Assembly: GCA_022791755.1 (NCBI GenBank)
Contig: JAAVZR010000021.1
Location: 1 to 64,000 of the forward strand
Source: Lachnospiraceae bacterium
GTDB lineage: Bacteria; Bacillota; Clostridia; Lachnospirales; Lachnospiraceae
Length of the DNA: 64,000 nt
Direction of reading: 5' to 3'
In this document: in pieces, positions 24,535 to 34,683 of the stretch
Layout: every line of letters starts with the position of its first letter
Position numbering within the stretch: position 1 is the stretch's first letter
The notes under the pieces: generated by a model
The model's input: only the letters and a program-made list of their open reading frames with translations
The model's database searches: none
Told to the model about the DNA's origin: nothing
Translations under genes and position numbers: made by a program

Positions 24535-27038
24535 CTGCCGCTGCCGGAGGGTGTACCTCCGGGGTCAGCGGCGGGCGCAGTCGGAGGCTGCGTGGCAGGC
24601 GGCTCTGCCGGTTTTGGCCCTTGGCTGATCAACACATCCACCGAAGTCCCCTTCTTTACCCGCGTCCCCGCGGCGGGATCAAATCGGATCACTGACCCGG
24701 CAGCCACCGAATCACTGTAGTCTTCCGTGAAGTTCCCCGTCAGTCCGGCCTTCGATAAAGCCGCGCTGGCCTCATCTCTCGTACCATTCAGATTCGGCAC
24801 GGTAGCCATCTCCGGTCCCAGACTGATCACCACGCGAATCTCCGTACCGGGAGCCACAGCCGTGCCGGTGGAATGGCTCTGGCTGATGATCGTACCCTTA
24901 TCTCTGTCGTTGTACTCCTCTGTCACCTTGGGCACCAAACCTGCCGCCGTGATCGCGTTTTCCATATCGGTCTTGCTGCCGGTCAGGGACGGCACCAGCA
25001 CGGTGGAACGCCCCTTGCTCAGCGTCACGGTCACAGAGGATCCCATCTCCACGACCGCATCGGCGTCGATGCTCTGAGCCATAATCCGGCCCGCCTCGAT
25101 GCTGTCGCTGTAATCCTCGCCATAGTTGCTGTTTAACGACAATCCCCGCTCTTCCAGCGCCTGACTGGCCTCTGTCGGTGTCTTACCCAGAAGATTCGGC
25201 ATCTGGACCTTATTGCTTCCCTTACTGATGACCACCGTCACCGTGGAGCCGATCTCCACCTCCGTGCCGGCATCAATGCTCTGACGGATCACAAGGCCGT
25301 TGGCCACCTCGTCATGGAACTCCTGCTCCACTGCCATCTTTAATCCCAGGCGCTCCAGTGCTGCGGCAGCATCCTGCTCACTCTTCCCGGTCACCGACGG
25401 CACTGCCACCGTCACGATCTCCGGTCCCTTGCTGACCACCACATCCACGGTCTGATCCTTCTCCAGGACAGTCCCCTCCTCCGGGTCCACCGACAGGACA
25501 ATGCCTTCCGCCACCTCCTCGTCGAACTCCTCCAGCCGGTTTACCGCCAGGCCAGCCGTAGTGAGGGCACTGCGTACCGCCTCAAAGCTGGAGCCCACCA
25601 GTCCTTCCGGAATCTTGGCGTAGCTGGAATTGTCGCACACGGTCACCTTCACGCGGTAGTGCTTATCCACGCGCTGACCCTCCGGAAATTCCTGATGGAT
25701 CACCTCTCCATCCTCCACATCCGGCGCTGCCACACGCTCGATCTCAATCCCCAGATCCAGCGTATTTAAGAGATCCTGGGCATCTCCCACCTTCATCCCC
25801 ACCAGATTCGGCATCCTGGAGGTCTTTCCGTCATCCTCCTCCGTCGTCTCGGTGGCCGGGACAGGCTGGGTCTCTTTTTGACCTCCCCCGAATATGTTAA
25901 AGGCACGGCCCAGGATCCAGATCGCCAGAATTACAATCAGTACGGCTATGCCGATGCTGATACCTGTTATGATCTTCTCAAACCGGGGATCCGTCTCCTC
26001 CTCATCGTCATCTTCCCCGTCCTCGTCGTAGCCGTCCTCCGTATCGTCGTACTCCTCGTCTTCATAGCCCATCAGATATGCCTCCTCATCCTCATCCACC
26101 CCGGAAGAAGCAGCAGAGGAACGGACCTCATTGCGGATCTGCTCCACTTCCTGGGAGCTGATGATCCTGGTGGGATCCTTGCTGCTGACCGGCGGCGTCA
26201 TCTTGACAAAGTCCTCATCCGGCGTCATCAGTGCCCGGCGCAGATCAGCGATCAGAGCCGCCACGCCGGAGTAGCGGGCTTCCGGTTTTTTCTGGGTACA
26301 CTTCATGATGATCTTTTCCAGACTCACCGGAATCATCGGTTCGTATTTTCTGGGAGGCACCATCTCGCTCTGAATATGCATCAACGCCACCTGTACCGTG
26401 GACTCTCCCTCGAAGGGGACCACGCCGGTGAGCATTTCATACATGACAATACCCATGGAATAGATATCGCTGCGCTCGTCACAATATCCGCCTCTGGCCT
26501 GCTCCGGAGAAATGTAGTGAACCGATCCCATGGCATTGGAGCTGATCGTCTGGGAGGATGCCGCCCGGGCAATGCCGAAATCCGTCACCTTCACCTTACC
26601 GTCCCGGGAAATAATGATATTCTGAGGCTTGATATCCCGGTGGATGATCTTCTGGTCGTGAGCCGCCTCCATGCCCTGACATACCTGCATCGCAATCCCG
26701 ATGGATTCCCGGATCTCCAGCTTCCCCTTCTTCTCGATATACTTCTTCAGGGTAATGCCTTCCACCAGTTCCATGACGATGTAATACACGCTCTGGTCGC
26801 TGCCCACATCATAGACATTGACGATATTAGGATGAGCCAGACACGCGGCGGACTGCGCCTCTGCCCAGAATTTGCTGACAAAATTCTTATCCGTGCTGTA
26901 CTCCTGCTTCAGCACTTTGATCGCCACCAGACGGTTCAGCTTATGGCATCTGGCCTTATACACATCGGACATGCCGCCGGAGCCGATCTTTTCCAGGATC
27001 TCATATCGGTCCGACAACAGCATTCCTATTCTGATCAT
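24531..27038 (-). CDS. prkC: Ser/Thr protein kinase PrkC with six PASTA repeats
   Basis: The 835-residue membrane kinase has a eukaryotic-type kinase domain (about 10-270) with IGSGGMSDVY, HRDIKPQN and VTDFGIARA. A long acidic juxtamembrane region (DEDEEAYLMGYEDEEYDD) follows, then one membrane segment near 360-380 (GISIGIAVLIVILAIWILG) and six extracellular PASTA units beginning at SRMPNLVG, YAKIPEGLVG, VAVPSVTG, VQMPNLLG, VLVPSLTG and ATVPNLNG. A Pro/Ala-rich tail ends the protein. PASTA kinases sense muropeptides or lipid II and phosphorylate division and metabolic proteins. The partner phosphatase gene is 17 bp upstream. Confidence 0.96.
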   Translation of the reverse strand: MIRIGMLLSDRYEILEKIGSGGMSDVYKARCHKLNRLVAIKVLKQEYSTDKNFVSKFWAEAQSAACLAHPNIVNVYDVGSDQSVYYIVMELVEGITLKKYIEKKGKLEIRESIGIAMQVCQGMEAAHDQKIIHRDIKPQNIIISRDGKVKVTDFGIARAASSQTISSNAMGSVHYISPEQARGGYCDERSDIYSMGIVMYEMLTGVVPFEGESTVQVALMHIQSEMVPPRKYEPMIPVSLEKIIMKCTQKKPEARYSGVAALIADLRRALMTPDEDFVKMTPPVSSKDPTRIISSQEVEQIRNEVRSSAASSGVDEDEEAYLMGYEDEEYDDTEDGYDEDGEDDDEEETDPRFEKIITGISIGIAVLIVILAIWILGRAFNIFGGGQKETQPVPATETTEEDDGKTSRMPNLVGMKVGDAQDLLNTLDLGIEIERVAAPDVEDGEVIHQEFPEGQRVDKHYRVKVTVCDNSSYAKIPEGLVGSSFEAVRSALTTAGLAVNRLEEFDEEVAEGIVLSVDPEEGTVLEKDQTVDVVVSKGPEIVTVAVPSVTGKSEQDAAAALERLGLKMAVEQEFHDEVANGLVIRQSIDAGTEVEIGSTVTVVISKGSNKVQMPNLLGKTPTEASQALEERGLSLNSNYGEDYSDSIEAGRIMAQSIDADAVVEMGSSVTVTLSKGRSTVLVPSLTGSKTDMENAITAAGLVPKVTEEYNDRDKGTIISQSHSTGTAVAPGTEIRVVISLGPEMATVPNLNGTRDEASAALSKAGLTGNFTEDYSDSVAAGSVIRFDPAAGTRVKKGTSVDVLISQGPKPAEPPATQPPTAPAADPGGTPSGSGS

Positions 27039-27055
27039 GCTTCTACCTCTCTTAC

Positions 27056-27775
27056 CTATCTTTCTATCAAAATAACAGTGATGTTATCGCGGCCGCCGGA
27101 CAGATTCGCCGCTTCGATCAGCGCTTCTGCCCGCTCCCTCAGAGAAATCTCTCTCTTTACGATTGCATAGATCTCGTCGTCCGTCACCATATTGGTCAGG
27201 CCGTCGGAACACAGCAGTACCTTCTCCTCCGACACCAATCTCACCTCAAAGAAATCCGCCGTCACCCGTTCCTCCACGCCGATCGCCCGGGTAATCATAT
27301 TCTTCTTCGCCTGGTACTCCACGCTGCCCCTCACCAGACTTCCCTGCTCTACCAGTTCCTCCACCAGAGAATGATCCTTCGTCACCTGATGAATCTCCCC
27401 GCCGATCACATAGAGACGGCTGTCTCCCACATTGACTACGTACAGCGTATCTCCGGCCAGCACCGCCGCCACCAGAGTGGTGCCCATGCCTGCCAGAGCG
27501 CTGTCCGTCATGGAACGGCGCCACAGATATTCGTTCATTTTCTCGATGCAATCTTTCAGAATCACCACCGGATCGTGACTGTCCGTCTCCTGAATCCGCT
27601 TAAGCAGTATCTCTACCGCCGTTCGGGAAGCGTAATCACCGGCCTGATGCCCTCCCATTCCATCCGCCACCACGAACAGATTCGGAAGATTTCCCACCGG
27701 TTTTTTCGAGCAGAAGATAGAGTCCTGATTGATCTGACGCATTCTTCCCACATCACTGAGCGCACAGGTTTGCAT
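27056..27775 (-). CDS. stp: PP2C-family Ser/Thr phosphatase
   Basis: The 239-residue protein has metal-binding motifs QINQDS, VADGMGGHQAGDYAS, GMGTTLVAAV, VVNVGDSRLYV, LLCSDGLTNMV and GGRDNITVILIE. It removes phosphates added by the PASTA kinase encoded next. Order rlmN-stp-prkC is conserved in Firmicutes. It starts 2 nt after the rlmN stop. Confidence 0.96.
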   Translation of the reverse strand: MQTCALSDVGRMRQINQDSIFCSKKPVGNLPNLFVVADGMGGHQAGDYASRTAVEILLKRIQETDSHDPVVILKDCIEKMNEYLWRRSMTDSALAGMGTTLVAAVLAGDTLYVVNVGDSRLYVIGGEIHQVTKDHSLVEELVEQGSLVRGSVEYQAKKNMITRAIGVEERVTADFFEVRLVSEEKVLLCSDGLTNMVTDDEIYAIVKREISLRERAEALIEAANLSGGRDNITVILIER

Positions 27776-27777
27776 GG

Positions 27778-28824
27778 CTACCGCCCCCTTTCCTGCCGGC
27801 TCCTGCCATAGCTTCTTCGCAGCTGACCGCAGGCGCCTTCGATATCGCGCCCCATTTCTCTTCTAATCGTAACATTTATTCCGTATTTTTCAAGCACTTT
27901 TTTAAATGCCTCGATATCCTCCCAGGCTCCCCGGCCATAATCCCGCTCCTTTATGGGATTTACAGGAATCAGATTCACATGGCAGTTACGCCCTCCTAAG
28001 AGCATGGCCAGGGCTCTGGCCGCCGCCGGCCTGTCGTTGACGCCGCGGATCAGACTGTACTCAAAACTCACCCGCCGGCCCGTCCGGTCAAAATAGTAAT
28101 CGCAGGCACCCAGAACCTCTGCCAGGCCATAGGTTCTGGCCACCGGCATCAGCTCCTTTCTGGTCTCATCATCGCTGGCGTGAAGCGACAAAGCCAGGGT
28201 GATACCCAGCTTTTCATCCGCCAGACGGTAGATCTGGGGAACCAGTCCGCAGGTGGACACCGTAATCGCGCGGCCGCTCAAATGCTGGCCCTTTTCGCTG
28301 GTCAGAAGACGGATAAACCGCAGCAGATTATCATAGTTATCCAGAGGCTCGCCAGTACCCATGACCACCACGCTGTCCACCCGCTCCCCCGTAATTTTCC
28401 GAATCTGATACACCTGTTCCAGCATCTCCGAGGCCGTCAGCCCCCGGACCAGTCCGTCCAGGGTGGAAGCGCAGAAACGGCAGCCCATCCGGCAGCCCAC
28501 CTGAGAAGAAATGCATACGCTGTTGCCGTGATGATATTGCATCCACACACTCTCAATCACATTACCATCCGGCAGCTCAAACAGAAACTTCTTCGTCCCG
28601 TCGATCTGCGAGGTCAGCACCTGTACCGCCTTAAGGGTCACCAGCTCAAACTGCCTCTCCAGCACAAGGCGCAGCTTAAGCGATACATTGGTCATCTCAT
28701 CAAAGCTGTCCGCCATCTGCCGATGGAGCCAGCCATAGATCTGAGCGCCCCGGAACTTCTCCTCCCCCAGAGCCGTCAGCGCTCCTGTCAGCTCATCCTT
28801 TGTGAGAGAACGGATATCCGTCAT
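27778..28824 (-). CDS. rlmN: 23S rRNA (adenine2503-C2)/tRNA methyltransferase RlmN
   Basis: The 348-residue radical-SAM enzyme has the [4Fe-4S] motif CRMGCRFCAS near 112, VVMGTGEPLDNYDN near 155, and catalytic Cys residues including GACGQLRRSYG near the C-terminus. It methylates A2503 of 23S rRNA and A37 of some tRNAs. Its start overlaps the rsmB stop by 4 nt. Confidence 0.97.
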   Translation of the reverse strand: MTDIRSLTKDELTGALTALGEEKFRGAQIYGWLHRQMADSFDEMTNVSLKLRLVLERQFELVTLKAVQVLTSQIDGTKKFLFELPDGNVIESVWMQYHHGNSVCISSQVGCRMGCRFCASTLDGLVRGLTASEMLEQVYQIRKITGERVDSVVVMGTGEPLDNYDNLLRFIRLLTSEKGQHLSGRAITVSTCGLVPQIYRLADEKLGITLALSLHASDDETRKELMPVARTYGLAEVLGACDYYFDRTGRRVSFEYSLIRGVNDRPAAARALAMLLGGRNCHVNLIPVNPIKERDYGRGAWEDIEAFKKVLEKYGINVTIRREMGRDIEGACGQLRRSYGRSRQERGR

Positions 28825-30254
28825 AAATCAGTCTCCTTTCGCCGCAGCACAGCCATAAAAAAGCCGTCGCTGTCATGGATCCCCGGCAGAAGCTGCAGGC
28901 CGGTAATAGGGATCTTTCCGGCTGTCTGAGAAAGTACCGGCGGCAGCCATTCGCTTATATCCACCGCCTCATAGGGATATCTCTCCAAAATCCACCTCAC
29001 ATTCTCCTCGTTTTCTTCCGGATTCACCGTACAGGTGCTGTATACCAGATAGCCTCCCGGCTTCACATATCCCTGTCCCACCGACAGAATCTCCCTCTGA
29101 AGGCGGACCAGTTCCGCAAGGCTGTCCTTTGTCACATGATATTTGATATCGTTTTTACGCGCCAGAATCCCCAGACCGGAACAAGGCAGGTCGGCAATCA
29201 GCACATCCGCCGTCTTTTCTTTCGATATGTCCGGGCAGCGCGCGTCCCACACCTCGGTGTGCATATGGGAAAATCCCATGCGCCGGCGATTCTCCTCCAC
29301 AAGAGCTGTCTTTTCCTTCGTCAGATCTCTCGAGAGAACCGTGGCAGGAATGCCCAGGCGGGCGATTCCGTCGGCCGCATAGAGGCTCTTCCCACCCGGC
29401 GCCGCACAGATATCCATCACACTCTTTTTTTCTCCCTCTCTCTGTGGACATCGGATCAGAGCCTCCAGAGCCAGCCGGCCGGCCAGCTGAGAGCTGATAT
29501 CCTGCACCTGAATCCACCCTTCTCGAAAAGCCTCCAGCGTTTCCAGCCGGTCGATCCCTGACAGAATCAGGGCTTCCTCGCTAAAAGAATGGCCAACCGG
29601 CTCCACGCCCTGATTTTTCAGGCTTGCGATGATAGTCTTATGTGTCTGCCGGGACAGATTCATATGAACGATCACCGGCCGGTCCTCTAACAGGGCATAC
29701 ACCATCGTCTCCGTCTGTTCCCAGCCATAGGCGGCCAGCCACTTCTCCACGATCCAGGACGGCATGGACCCCCGGACCGACAGCCCTTCCTTTGTATGGG
29801 CACAGGGATAGGAAAGCCTGTCCTTTTCAGAAGCGATTCGTCTCATAACGCCGTTGACAAAGCCTTTCAGGCCATAAAACCCCCTTGCACCGGCCAGTTT
29901 TACGGTCTCATTGCAGGCAGCGCTCTCCGGCACCGAATCCATGTATAAAATCTGATAGATCCCCATGCGAAGCAGTGTGCGGATCACCGGTTTCATCTTC
30001 TTCACTGGCACCTTTGAATACTGCTCCAGCACATAGTCCAGCTCCAGGGCCCGCTCCAGCGTCCCTTCCACCAGACGGGTAGTGAAGGCTCTCTGTCTCT
30101 TGTCAAAGCCCGGATGTGCCTCCAGACCCCGGCGAAGCGCCAGATGGCTCATCTCCCCCTTCTCGAAGATCTCCAAAAGCATATCGAGGGCCGCCTCCCG
30201 GGGCGACGCCTCCTTCCTCACGGCAGCCTCAGTCACGGCGGCTTCTTCCTCCAT
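28821..30254 (-). CDS. rsmB: 16S rRNA (cytosine967-C5)-methyltransferase
   Basis: The 477-residue protein has an N-terminal NusB-like RNA-binding domain (about 18-150) and a Rossmann methyltransferase domain with DICAAPGGKSLYAADG, ADLPCSGLG and the catalytic YSTCTVNPEENE. Length slightly exceeds the family average because of an acidic N-terminal tail (MEEEAAVTEAAVRKEASP). The 5' end overlaps the metalloprotease gene by 26 nt; a start a few codons downstream is possible. Confidence 0.94.
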   Translation of the reverse strand: MEEEAAVTEAAVRKEASPREAALDMLLEIFEKGEMSHLALRRGLEAHPGFDKRQRAFTTRLVEGTLERALELDYVLEQYSKVPVKKMKPVIRTLLRMGIYQILYMDSVPESAACNETVKLAGARGFYGLKGFVNGVMRRIASEKDRLSYPCAHTKEGLSVRGSMPSWIVEKWLAAYGWEQTETMVYALLEDRPVIVHMNLSRQTHKTIIASLKNQGVEPVGHSFSEEALILSGIDRLETLEAFREGWIQVQDISSQLAGRLALEALIRCPQREGEKKSVMDICAAPGGKSLYAADGIARLGIPATVLSRDLTKEKTALVEENRRRMGFSHMHTEVWDARCPDISKEKTADVLIADLPCSGLGILARKNDIKYHVTKDSLAELVRLQREILSVGQGYVKPGGYLVYSTCTVNPEENEENVRWILERYPYEAVDISEWLPPVLSQTAGKIPITGLQLLPGIHDSDGFFMAVLRRKETDL

Positions 30255-30912
30255 ACAGAAGAATCAGACGCAGAAGCTGCATGACTGACAGAAGCACCGA
30301 CGCCACATAGGTCAGAGCTGCGGCGCCCAGCACCTTCCTCGTCATCCCCACCTCCTCCTCGTAGAGGATGCCGTTATCCTTAAGCAGACGCAGAGCTCTG
30401 CTGCTGGCATTGAATTCCACCGGCAGGGTCACCACCTGAAACAGCACCACCGCACAGAACAGCAGGATACCCGCCTCCACCAGCACCTGCCCCAAAAACA
30501 GCCCGGCTATGATTAAAAGCATGGAAAAGCGGGAACCGAAATTCGCCACCGGCACCAGCGCGGAGCGCAGTGTCAGAGGCATATAGTTCTCCTCATGCTG
30601 TATGGCATGACCGCACTCGTGAGCCGCCACTCCCACCGCCGCCACCGAAGAGGAGCCATAGGTGCTGTCGGACAGGCGCAGAACCTTATTCCTCGGATCA
30701 TAGTGATCGGTCAGATTGCCGCTCACCCGCTGGATTGACACATCGTATATTCCCTGGGCCTGTAAAAGCCTTCTGGCAGCTTCCGCACCGGTCATCCCCG
30801 AACGGCTTCTCACCTCGTCATACTTGCGAAACGTCCCGTTTACCCTGGCCGAGGCGATCATGGAAATCACCATTCCGATCAGAATAAGAATATAATACGG
30901 ATCATAATACAT
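30229..30912 (-). CDS. zinc metallopeptidase, YugP-type membrane protein
   Basis: The 227-residue membrane protein has an N-terminal membrane segment, the zinc motif AAHECGHAIQHEENY near 97 and three further membrane segments (about 120-165, 195-220). This is the neutral zinc metallopeptidase family (YugP, DUF2268-unrelated) found beside fmt/rsmB in many Firmicutes. Substrate is unknown. It lies 21 bp after fmt. Confidence 0.9.
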   Translation of the reverse strand: MYYDPYYILILIGMVISMIASARVNGTFRKYDEVRSRSGMTGAEAARRLLQAQGIYDVSIQRVSGNLTDHYDPRNKVLRLSDSTYGSSSVAAVGVAAHECGHAIQHEENYMPLTLRSALVPVANFGSRFSMLLIIAGLFLGQVLVEAGILLFCAVVLFQVVTLPVEFNASSRALRLLKDNGILYEEEVGMTRKVLGAAALTYVASVLLSVMQLLRLILLYGGRSRRD

Positions 30913-30933
30913 TGTATACCTCCATTCCCTGCC

Positions 30934-31893
30934 CTAAGAGCAGTCCTTTTGTTTCAGAGTATCTCCCACGGTCACATGGGCTCCCCGCAGGAAGGCCGCG
31001 GCATCCATCCGTTTCTTTCCCTCCAGCTGCAGCTGTGTGATCCGCAGAATCCCTTCCCCGGTTCTGACACAGATTCCTTCGTCCAGACTTACCACCGTGC
31101 CCGGCGCCGCCTCCGCCCGGCCCTTTTCATCCCCGGCCGTCTCCCGCATTATCTCCGCCTGCCACAGCTTCAGCGTCTTTCCCTTCCACTGCGTGTAGGC
31201 CGAAGGCCACGGATTCAGTCCCCGGATCAGCCGCTCGATCTCCTCCGCGCTTTTTAGCCAGTCCACATCTCCCATGGCCTTATCCAGCATGGAAGCATAC
31301 GTGCTCTCGCCGGTCTGGGGAACCGGAACGGCCGTACCGGCGCCGATCTCCTCTAGAACCTCCAAAAGAAGAGGGCCTCCGATCTTCATCAGCTTGTCAT
31401 GGAGACTGCCGCCGGTCTCACCAGGCTCCACCAAAACCGTCTGTTTCTTTAGCATATCTCCGGTATCCAGCCCGGCATCCATCTGCATGATCGTGACTCC
31501 CGTCTCCTTCTCCCCGTTAATCACTGCCCACTGGATCGGAGCGGCTCCCCGGTAAGCGGGTAAAAGAGATGCATGGATATTGATACACCCGTAACGTGGA
31601 ATGTCCAAAAGCGCCTGGGGCAGAATCTGGCCAAAGGCAATGACCACGATGACATCCGGATTCAGCTCTCTTATCACATCCAGGAATTCCTCCGCCCGCA
31701 CCCGCCTGGGCTGGTACACCGGCAGAGAGAGACACAGGGCTTTCTCCTTCACCGGCGTATATGTGACGGCGCCGCCCCGGCCTCTGGGCTTATCCGGCTG
31801 CGTCACCACGCCGACGATCTCATGGCCCGCCTCATGGATACACTCCAGCGCCGGCACTGAGAATTCCGGTGTTCCCATAAAAACAATCCGCAT
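30934..31893 (-). CDS. fmt: methionyl-tRNA formyltransferase
   Basis: The 319-residue enzyme starts MRIVFMGTPEFSVPALECI at 31893, with GAGGAGG 6 nt upstream, 1 nt after the def stop; a longer frame into def is rejected. The catalytic segment is INIHASLLPAYRGAAPIQW, followed by ETGVTIMQMDAGLDTGDM. The C-terminal domain binds tRNA. It formylates initiator Met-tRNA, whose formyl group is later removed by the deformylase encoded by the coupled upstream gene. Confidence 0.97.
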   Translation of the reverse strand: MRIVFMGTPEFSVPALECIHEAGHEIVGVVTQPDKPRGRGGAVTYTPVKEKALCLSLPVYQPRRVRAEEFLDVIRELNPDVIVVIAFGQILPQALLDIPRYGCINIHASLLPAYRGAAPIQWAVINGEKETGVTIMQMDAGLDTGDMLKKQTVLVEPGETGGSLHDKLMKIGGPLLLEVLEEIGAGTAVPVPQTGESTYASMLDKAMGDVDWLKSAEEIERLIRGLNPWPSAYTQWKGKTLKLWQAEIMRETAGDEKGRAEAAPGTVVSLDEGICVRTGEGILRITQLQLEGKKRMDAAAFLRGAHVTVGDTLKQKDCS

Positions 31894-31894
31894 C

Positions 31895-32377
31895 CTATTC
31901 CTCCTCATACCCGTACTCGTCTTCTTCGTCCACCAGATCGCCCTCCACCAGATCGGTATACAGGATCCCATCCAGGTGGTCGCATTCGTGACAGATGGCT
32001 CTGGCCATCAGCTCCGTACCGGTGTAGACGAACTCCTTCATATTCTCATCCAGAGCGCGCACCGTCACCTCATTGGGCCTGGTGACCTGTCCCGATTTGC
32101 CCGGCACGCTCAGGCAGCCCTCCATGCCGGTCTGCGAACCGAACCGGTCGATAATCTCCGGATTAATCAGCACACAGGGACCTTCTCCCACGTCGATGAC
32201 GACGATTCGCTTCAGTATCCCCACCTGAGGCGCCGCCAGGCCCACGCCTGCGCTCTCATACATGGTGTCAAGCATATCCTCCACCAGCTGTCGCAAACGG
32301 GGCGTCATGGCCGTTACCTCCTTGCTCTTTTTGCGCAGAATCTCGTCTCCCTCCAGCCTTATGGTGCGTAAACTCAT
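31895..32377 (-). CDS. def: peptide deformylase
   Basis: The 160-residue enzyme carries the three motifs GVGLAAPQVG, EGCLSVPG and HECDHLDG, with the metal ligands Cys and two His. It has an acidic tail (VEGDLVDEEDEYGYEEE). It is co-transcribed with fmt and priA, the usual Firmicutes arrangement. Confidence 0.98.
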   Translation of the reverse strand: MSLRTIRLEGDEILRKKSKEVTAMTPRLRQLVEDMLDTMYESAGVGLAAPQVGILKRIVVIDVGEGPCVLINPEIIDRFGSQTGMEGCLSVPGKSGQVTRPNEVTVRALDENMKEFVYTGTELMARAICHECDHLDGILYTDLVEGDLVDEEDEYGYEEE

Positions 32378-32409
32378 TGTCCTTTTTCCTCCTCTTCTCT
32401 CGCTTCCTG

Positions 32410-34683
32410 TCAGCCGGTGATGTCATACTGTACCAGCACACCGGCCTTCTCATCCTTCCACGGCGCCAGACTTTCCAGTCCGTTCTTTATTGTAACCAGC
32501 ACATGCCGGTCCATATGTTTAATATACAGGGTTTTTCGATAAATATCACTGATTTTTGAAACAGGCGCGTCGCAGGGACCAATTTTCTCCGGCGCCTGGT
32601 CCGCTCCCCGCGCTCTCTGCCATCTGTCGATATACCGGTCAATCAGCGCATCCGCTGCCCGCACCGCCCGCCAGGCCGCCTCCTCATCCTTTGAGGAAAG
32701 CATGACCGTCATCATGGCATATACCGGAGGGTAATGGAGCAGCCGGCGATAAGGCAGCTCTTCCCAGTAAAAGCCTTCATAATCCTGGCCGGCCGCCATC
32801 CGCACGCTGTAATGCTCAGGGCTGTAGGTCTGAAACACCACCTGCCCGGGCAGCTGCCCCCGACCGGCCCGACCGGCCGCCTGAGTCAGCAGCTGAAAGG
32901 TGCGCTCCGTGGCGTCGTAGGAGGCTCCGTGCAGCGACAGATCCGCCGCCAGCACTCCCACCAAGGTCACATTGGGAAAATCATGGCCCTTCACGATCAT
33001 CTGTGTACCGATCAGGATATCTGCCTGTCCGCCGGCAAACGCCGATAAGATCGCTTCATGACCTCCCTTGCCGGAAGTGGTGTCCGCATCCATGCGCAGG
33101 ATTCTCGCGCCCGGAAACTGCTTCTCCACCATGGCCTCCACCTTCTGCGTCCCTGCTCCGAAGCCAGCGATATAGCGGGAAGAACAGACCGGACAGACCC
33201 GGGGGACCGCCTTCTCATAACCGCAGTAATGACAGATCAGCCGTCCGCCCCGGTGCAGCGTCAGCGACACGTCGCAGTGGGGACATTTCATGGCCGCGCC
33301 GCAGGAGCGGCAGGAGAGAAAACCGGTAAAGCCACGGCGGTTCAAAAACAGGATGCTCTGCTCTCCCTTTTCCAGCCTCTCCTTCAAAAGTTCCGCCAGA
33401 CGCCGGCTCAGAATCGACTTGTTCCCCGCCTCCAGCTCCCGCCTCAGATCCACGATCTCCACCGGCGGCAGCACGGCGTGTTCCACCGCCCGCCGGTCAA
33501 GCGTATAAAGCCTGTACTCCCCGGTACCACATCGATAGTAAGAATCCACCGACGGCGTCGCCGAACCTAACACCACGCTGGCTCCGGCCATGGAAGCCCG
33601 CTTTCTGGCCGTTCTCACCGCGTGGTAGCGGGGCGCCGTCTCACTTTTATAGGAAGTCTCATGTTCTTCATCTATTATAATAAGCCCTAAATGTGTAAAA
33701 GGTGTGAACAAGGCCGAACGGGGCCCCACCATAATCTGAATCTCACCTTTTTTTGCGCGGACAAACTGATCGTAGCGCTCCCCCGCCGACATACGGGAAT
33801 TCAGTATCGAGACACTGTCGCCAAACCTGCGGTAGAACCGCATGACAGTCTGATAGGTCAGCGCAATCTCCGGAATCAGCACGATGACCTGCCTTCCTGT
33901 AGCCAGCATATGGGCGATCAGCCCCATATATACCTCCGTCTTTCCGCTTCCGGTGACGCCCCGGATCAGGTAAGTCCCATGAACCCCTTTTCTGTCATCG
34001 CCGCAGATCCCGTCCACGATCCTTCTCTGGTCCTCATTGAGCGCCGGTATGTCCCCGCCCGCTCCTTTCCCTGCCACCGGGTTGCGGTACTGCCGCTTCT
34101 CCTCCACCGTGATGATCCCCTTTTCACTGAGAGAACGCAAAGTAGCCGCACTGATGTGCAGCTTATGCGTAACTGTCTCATAGGGCAGGATCTCTTCCTC
34201 CATAAGAGCCGTTAAAAGGCGCAGCTGAGCCGCGTTGCGCCCGGGGCTCAGGCTTCCCATGAAGGCCTCCCTCTCCTCTTTTGACAGCCGCCAGCTCACC
34301 TGACGGCTGCACACCGGCGTCACTTCCCTTCGCACCGGAAGTACTGTCTTTAAAGCCTGAAGCATGGAAGAGCCATACTCCTCCTTCATCCATCCGGCCA
34401 GTTCGATCAGCTGACTTTCCACCGCGATGCCCCGGCGGCTGATATTTTGGATTTCCTTTATCTGCGCCTCGTCGCAGGCACAGGTATCGGACAGCTCCAC
34501 CACATAGGCATCTGTCTGCCGGTTTCCCCGACCAAAGGGCACCTCCACCTGCATTCCCACCGTGACCTGCCCCTCCAGACGGGGAGGAATCCGATAGGTA
34601 AAGACCCGGTCCAGTCTCCCGCCCGATACATCCACGATGACTCCGGCATACCTCATAGGCATTGTCTCTTTCTGTAATCTCAT
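32410..34683 (-). CDS. priA: primosomal protein N' (replication restart helicase)
   Basis: The 757-residue DEAH-type helicase has an N-terminal 3'-DNA-binding domain (about 10-110), Walker A GVTGSGKTEVY near 247, IIDEEHETSYKS, a zinc-binding insert CRSCGAAMKCPHCD and CHYCG...CPVCSS near 460-500, and helicase motifs GTQMIVKGHDFPNVTLVG and QAAGRAGRG. It restarts stalled forks. The start at 34683 overlaps the murF stop as ATGA; an ATG at 34662 (MPMRYAG) is an alternative. Confidence 0.96.
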   Translation of the reverse strand: MRLQKETMPMRYAGVIVDVSGGRLDRVFTYRIPPRLEGQVTVGMQVEVPFGRGNRQTDAYVVELSDTCACDEAQIKEIQNISRRGIAVESQLIELAGWMKEEYGSSMLQALKTVLPVRREVTPVCSRQVSWRLSKEEREAFMGSLSPGRNAAQLRLLTALMEEEILPYETVTHKLHISAATLRSLSEKGIITVEEKRQYRNPVAGKGAGGDIPALNEDQRRIVDGICGDDRKGVHGTYLIRGVTGSGKTEVYMGLIAHMLATGRQVIVLIPEIALTYQTVMRFYRRFGDSVSILNSRMSAGERYDQFVRAKKGEIQIMVGPRSALFTPFTHLGLIIIDEEHETSYKSETAPRYHAVRTARKRASMAGASVVLGSATPSVDSYYRCGTGEYRLYTLDRRAVEHAVLPPVEIVDLRRELEAGNKSILSRRLAELLKERLEKGEQSILFLNRRGFTGFLSCRSCGAAMKCPHCDVSLTLHRGGRLICHYCGYEKAVPRVCPVCSSRYIAGFGAGTQKVEAMVEKQFPGARILRMDADTTSGKGGHEAILSAFAGGQADILIGTQMIVKGHDFPNVTLVGVLAADLSLHGASYDATERTFQLLTQAAGRAGRGQLPGQVVFQTYSPEHYSVRMAAGQDYEGFYWEELPYRRLLHYPPVYAMMTVMLSSKDEEAAWRAVRAADALIDRYIDRWQRARGADQAPEKIGPCDAPVSKISDIYRKTLYIKHMDRHVLVTIKNGLESLAPWKDEKAGVLVQYDITG

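Noticed and set aside
25878-27170. A 430-residue open frame on the plus strand opposite prkC
   Set aside because: It is the antisense shadow of a highly GC-biased real gene; the product is a His/Arg-rich mixture without motifs and there is no ribosome site or promoter.
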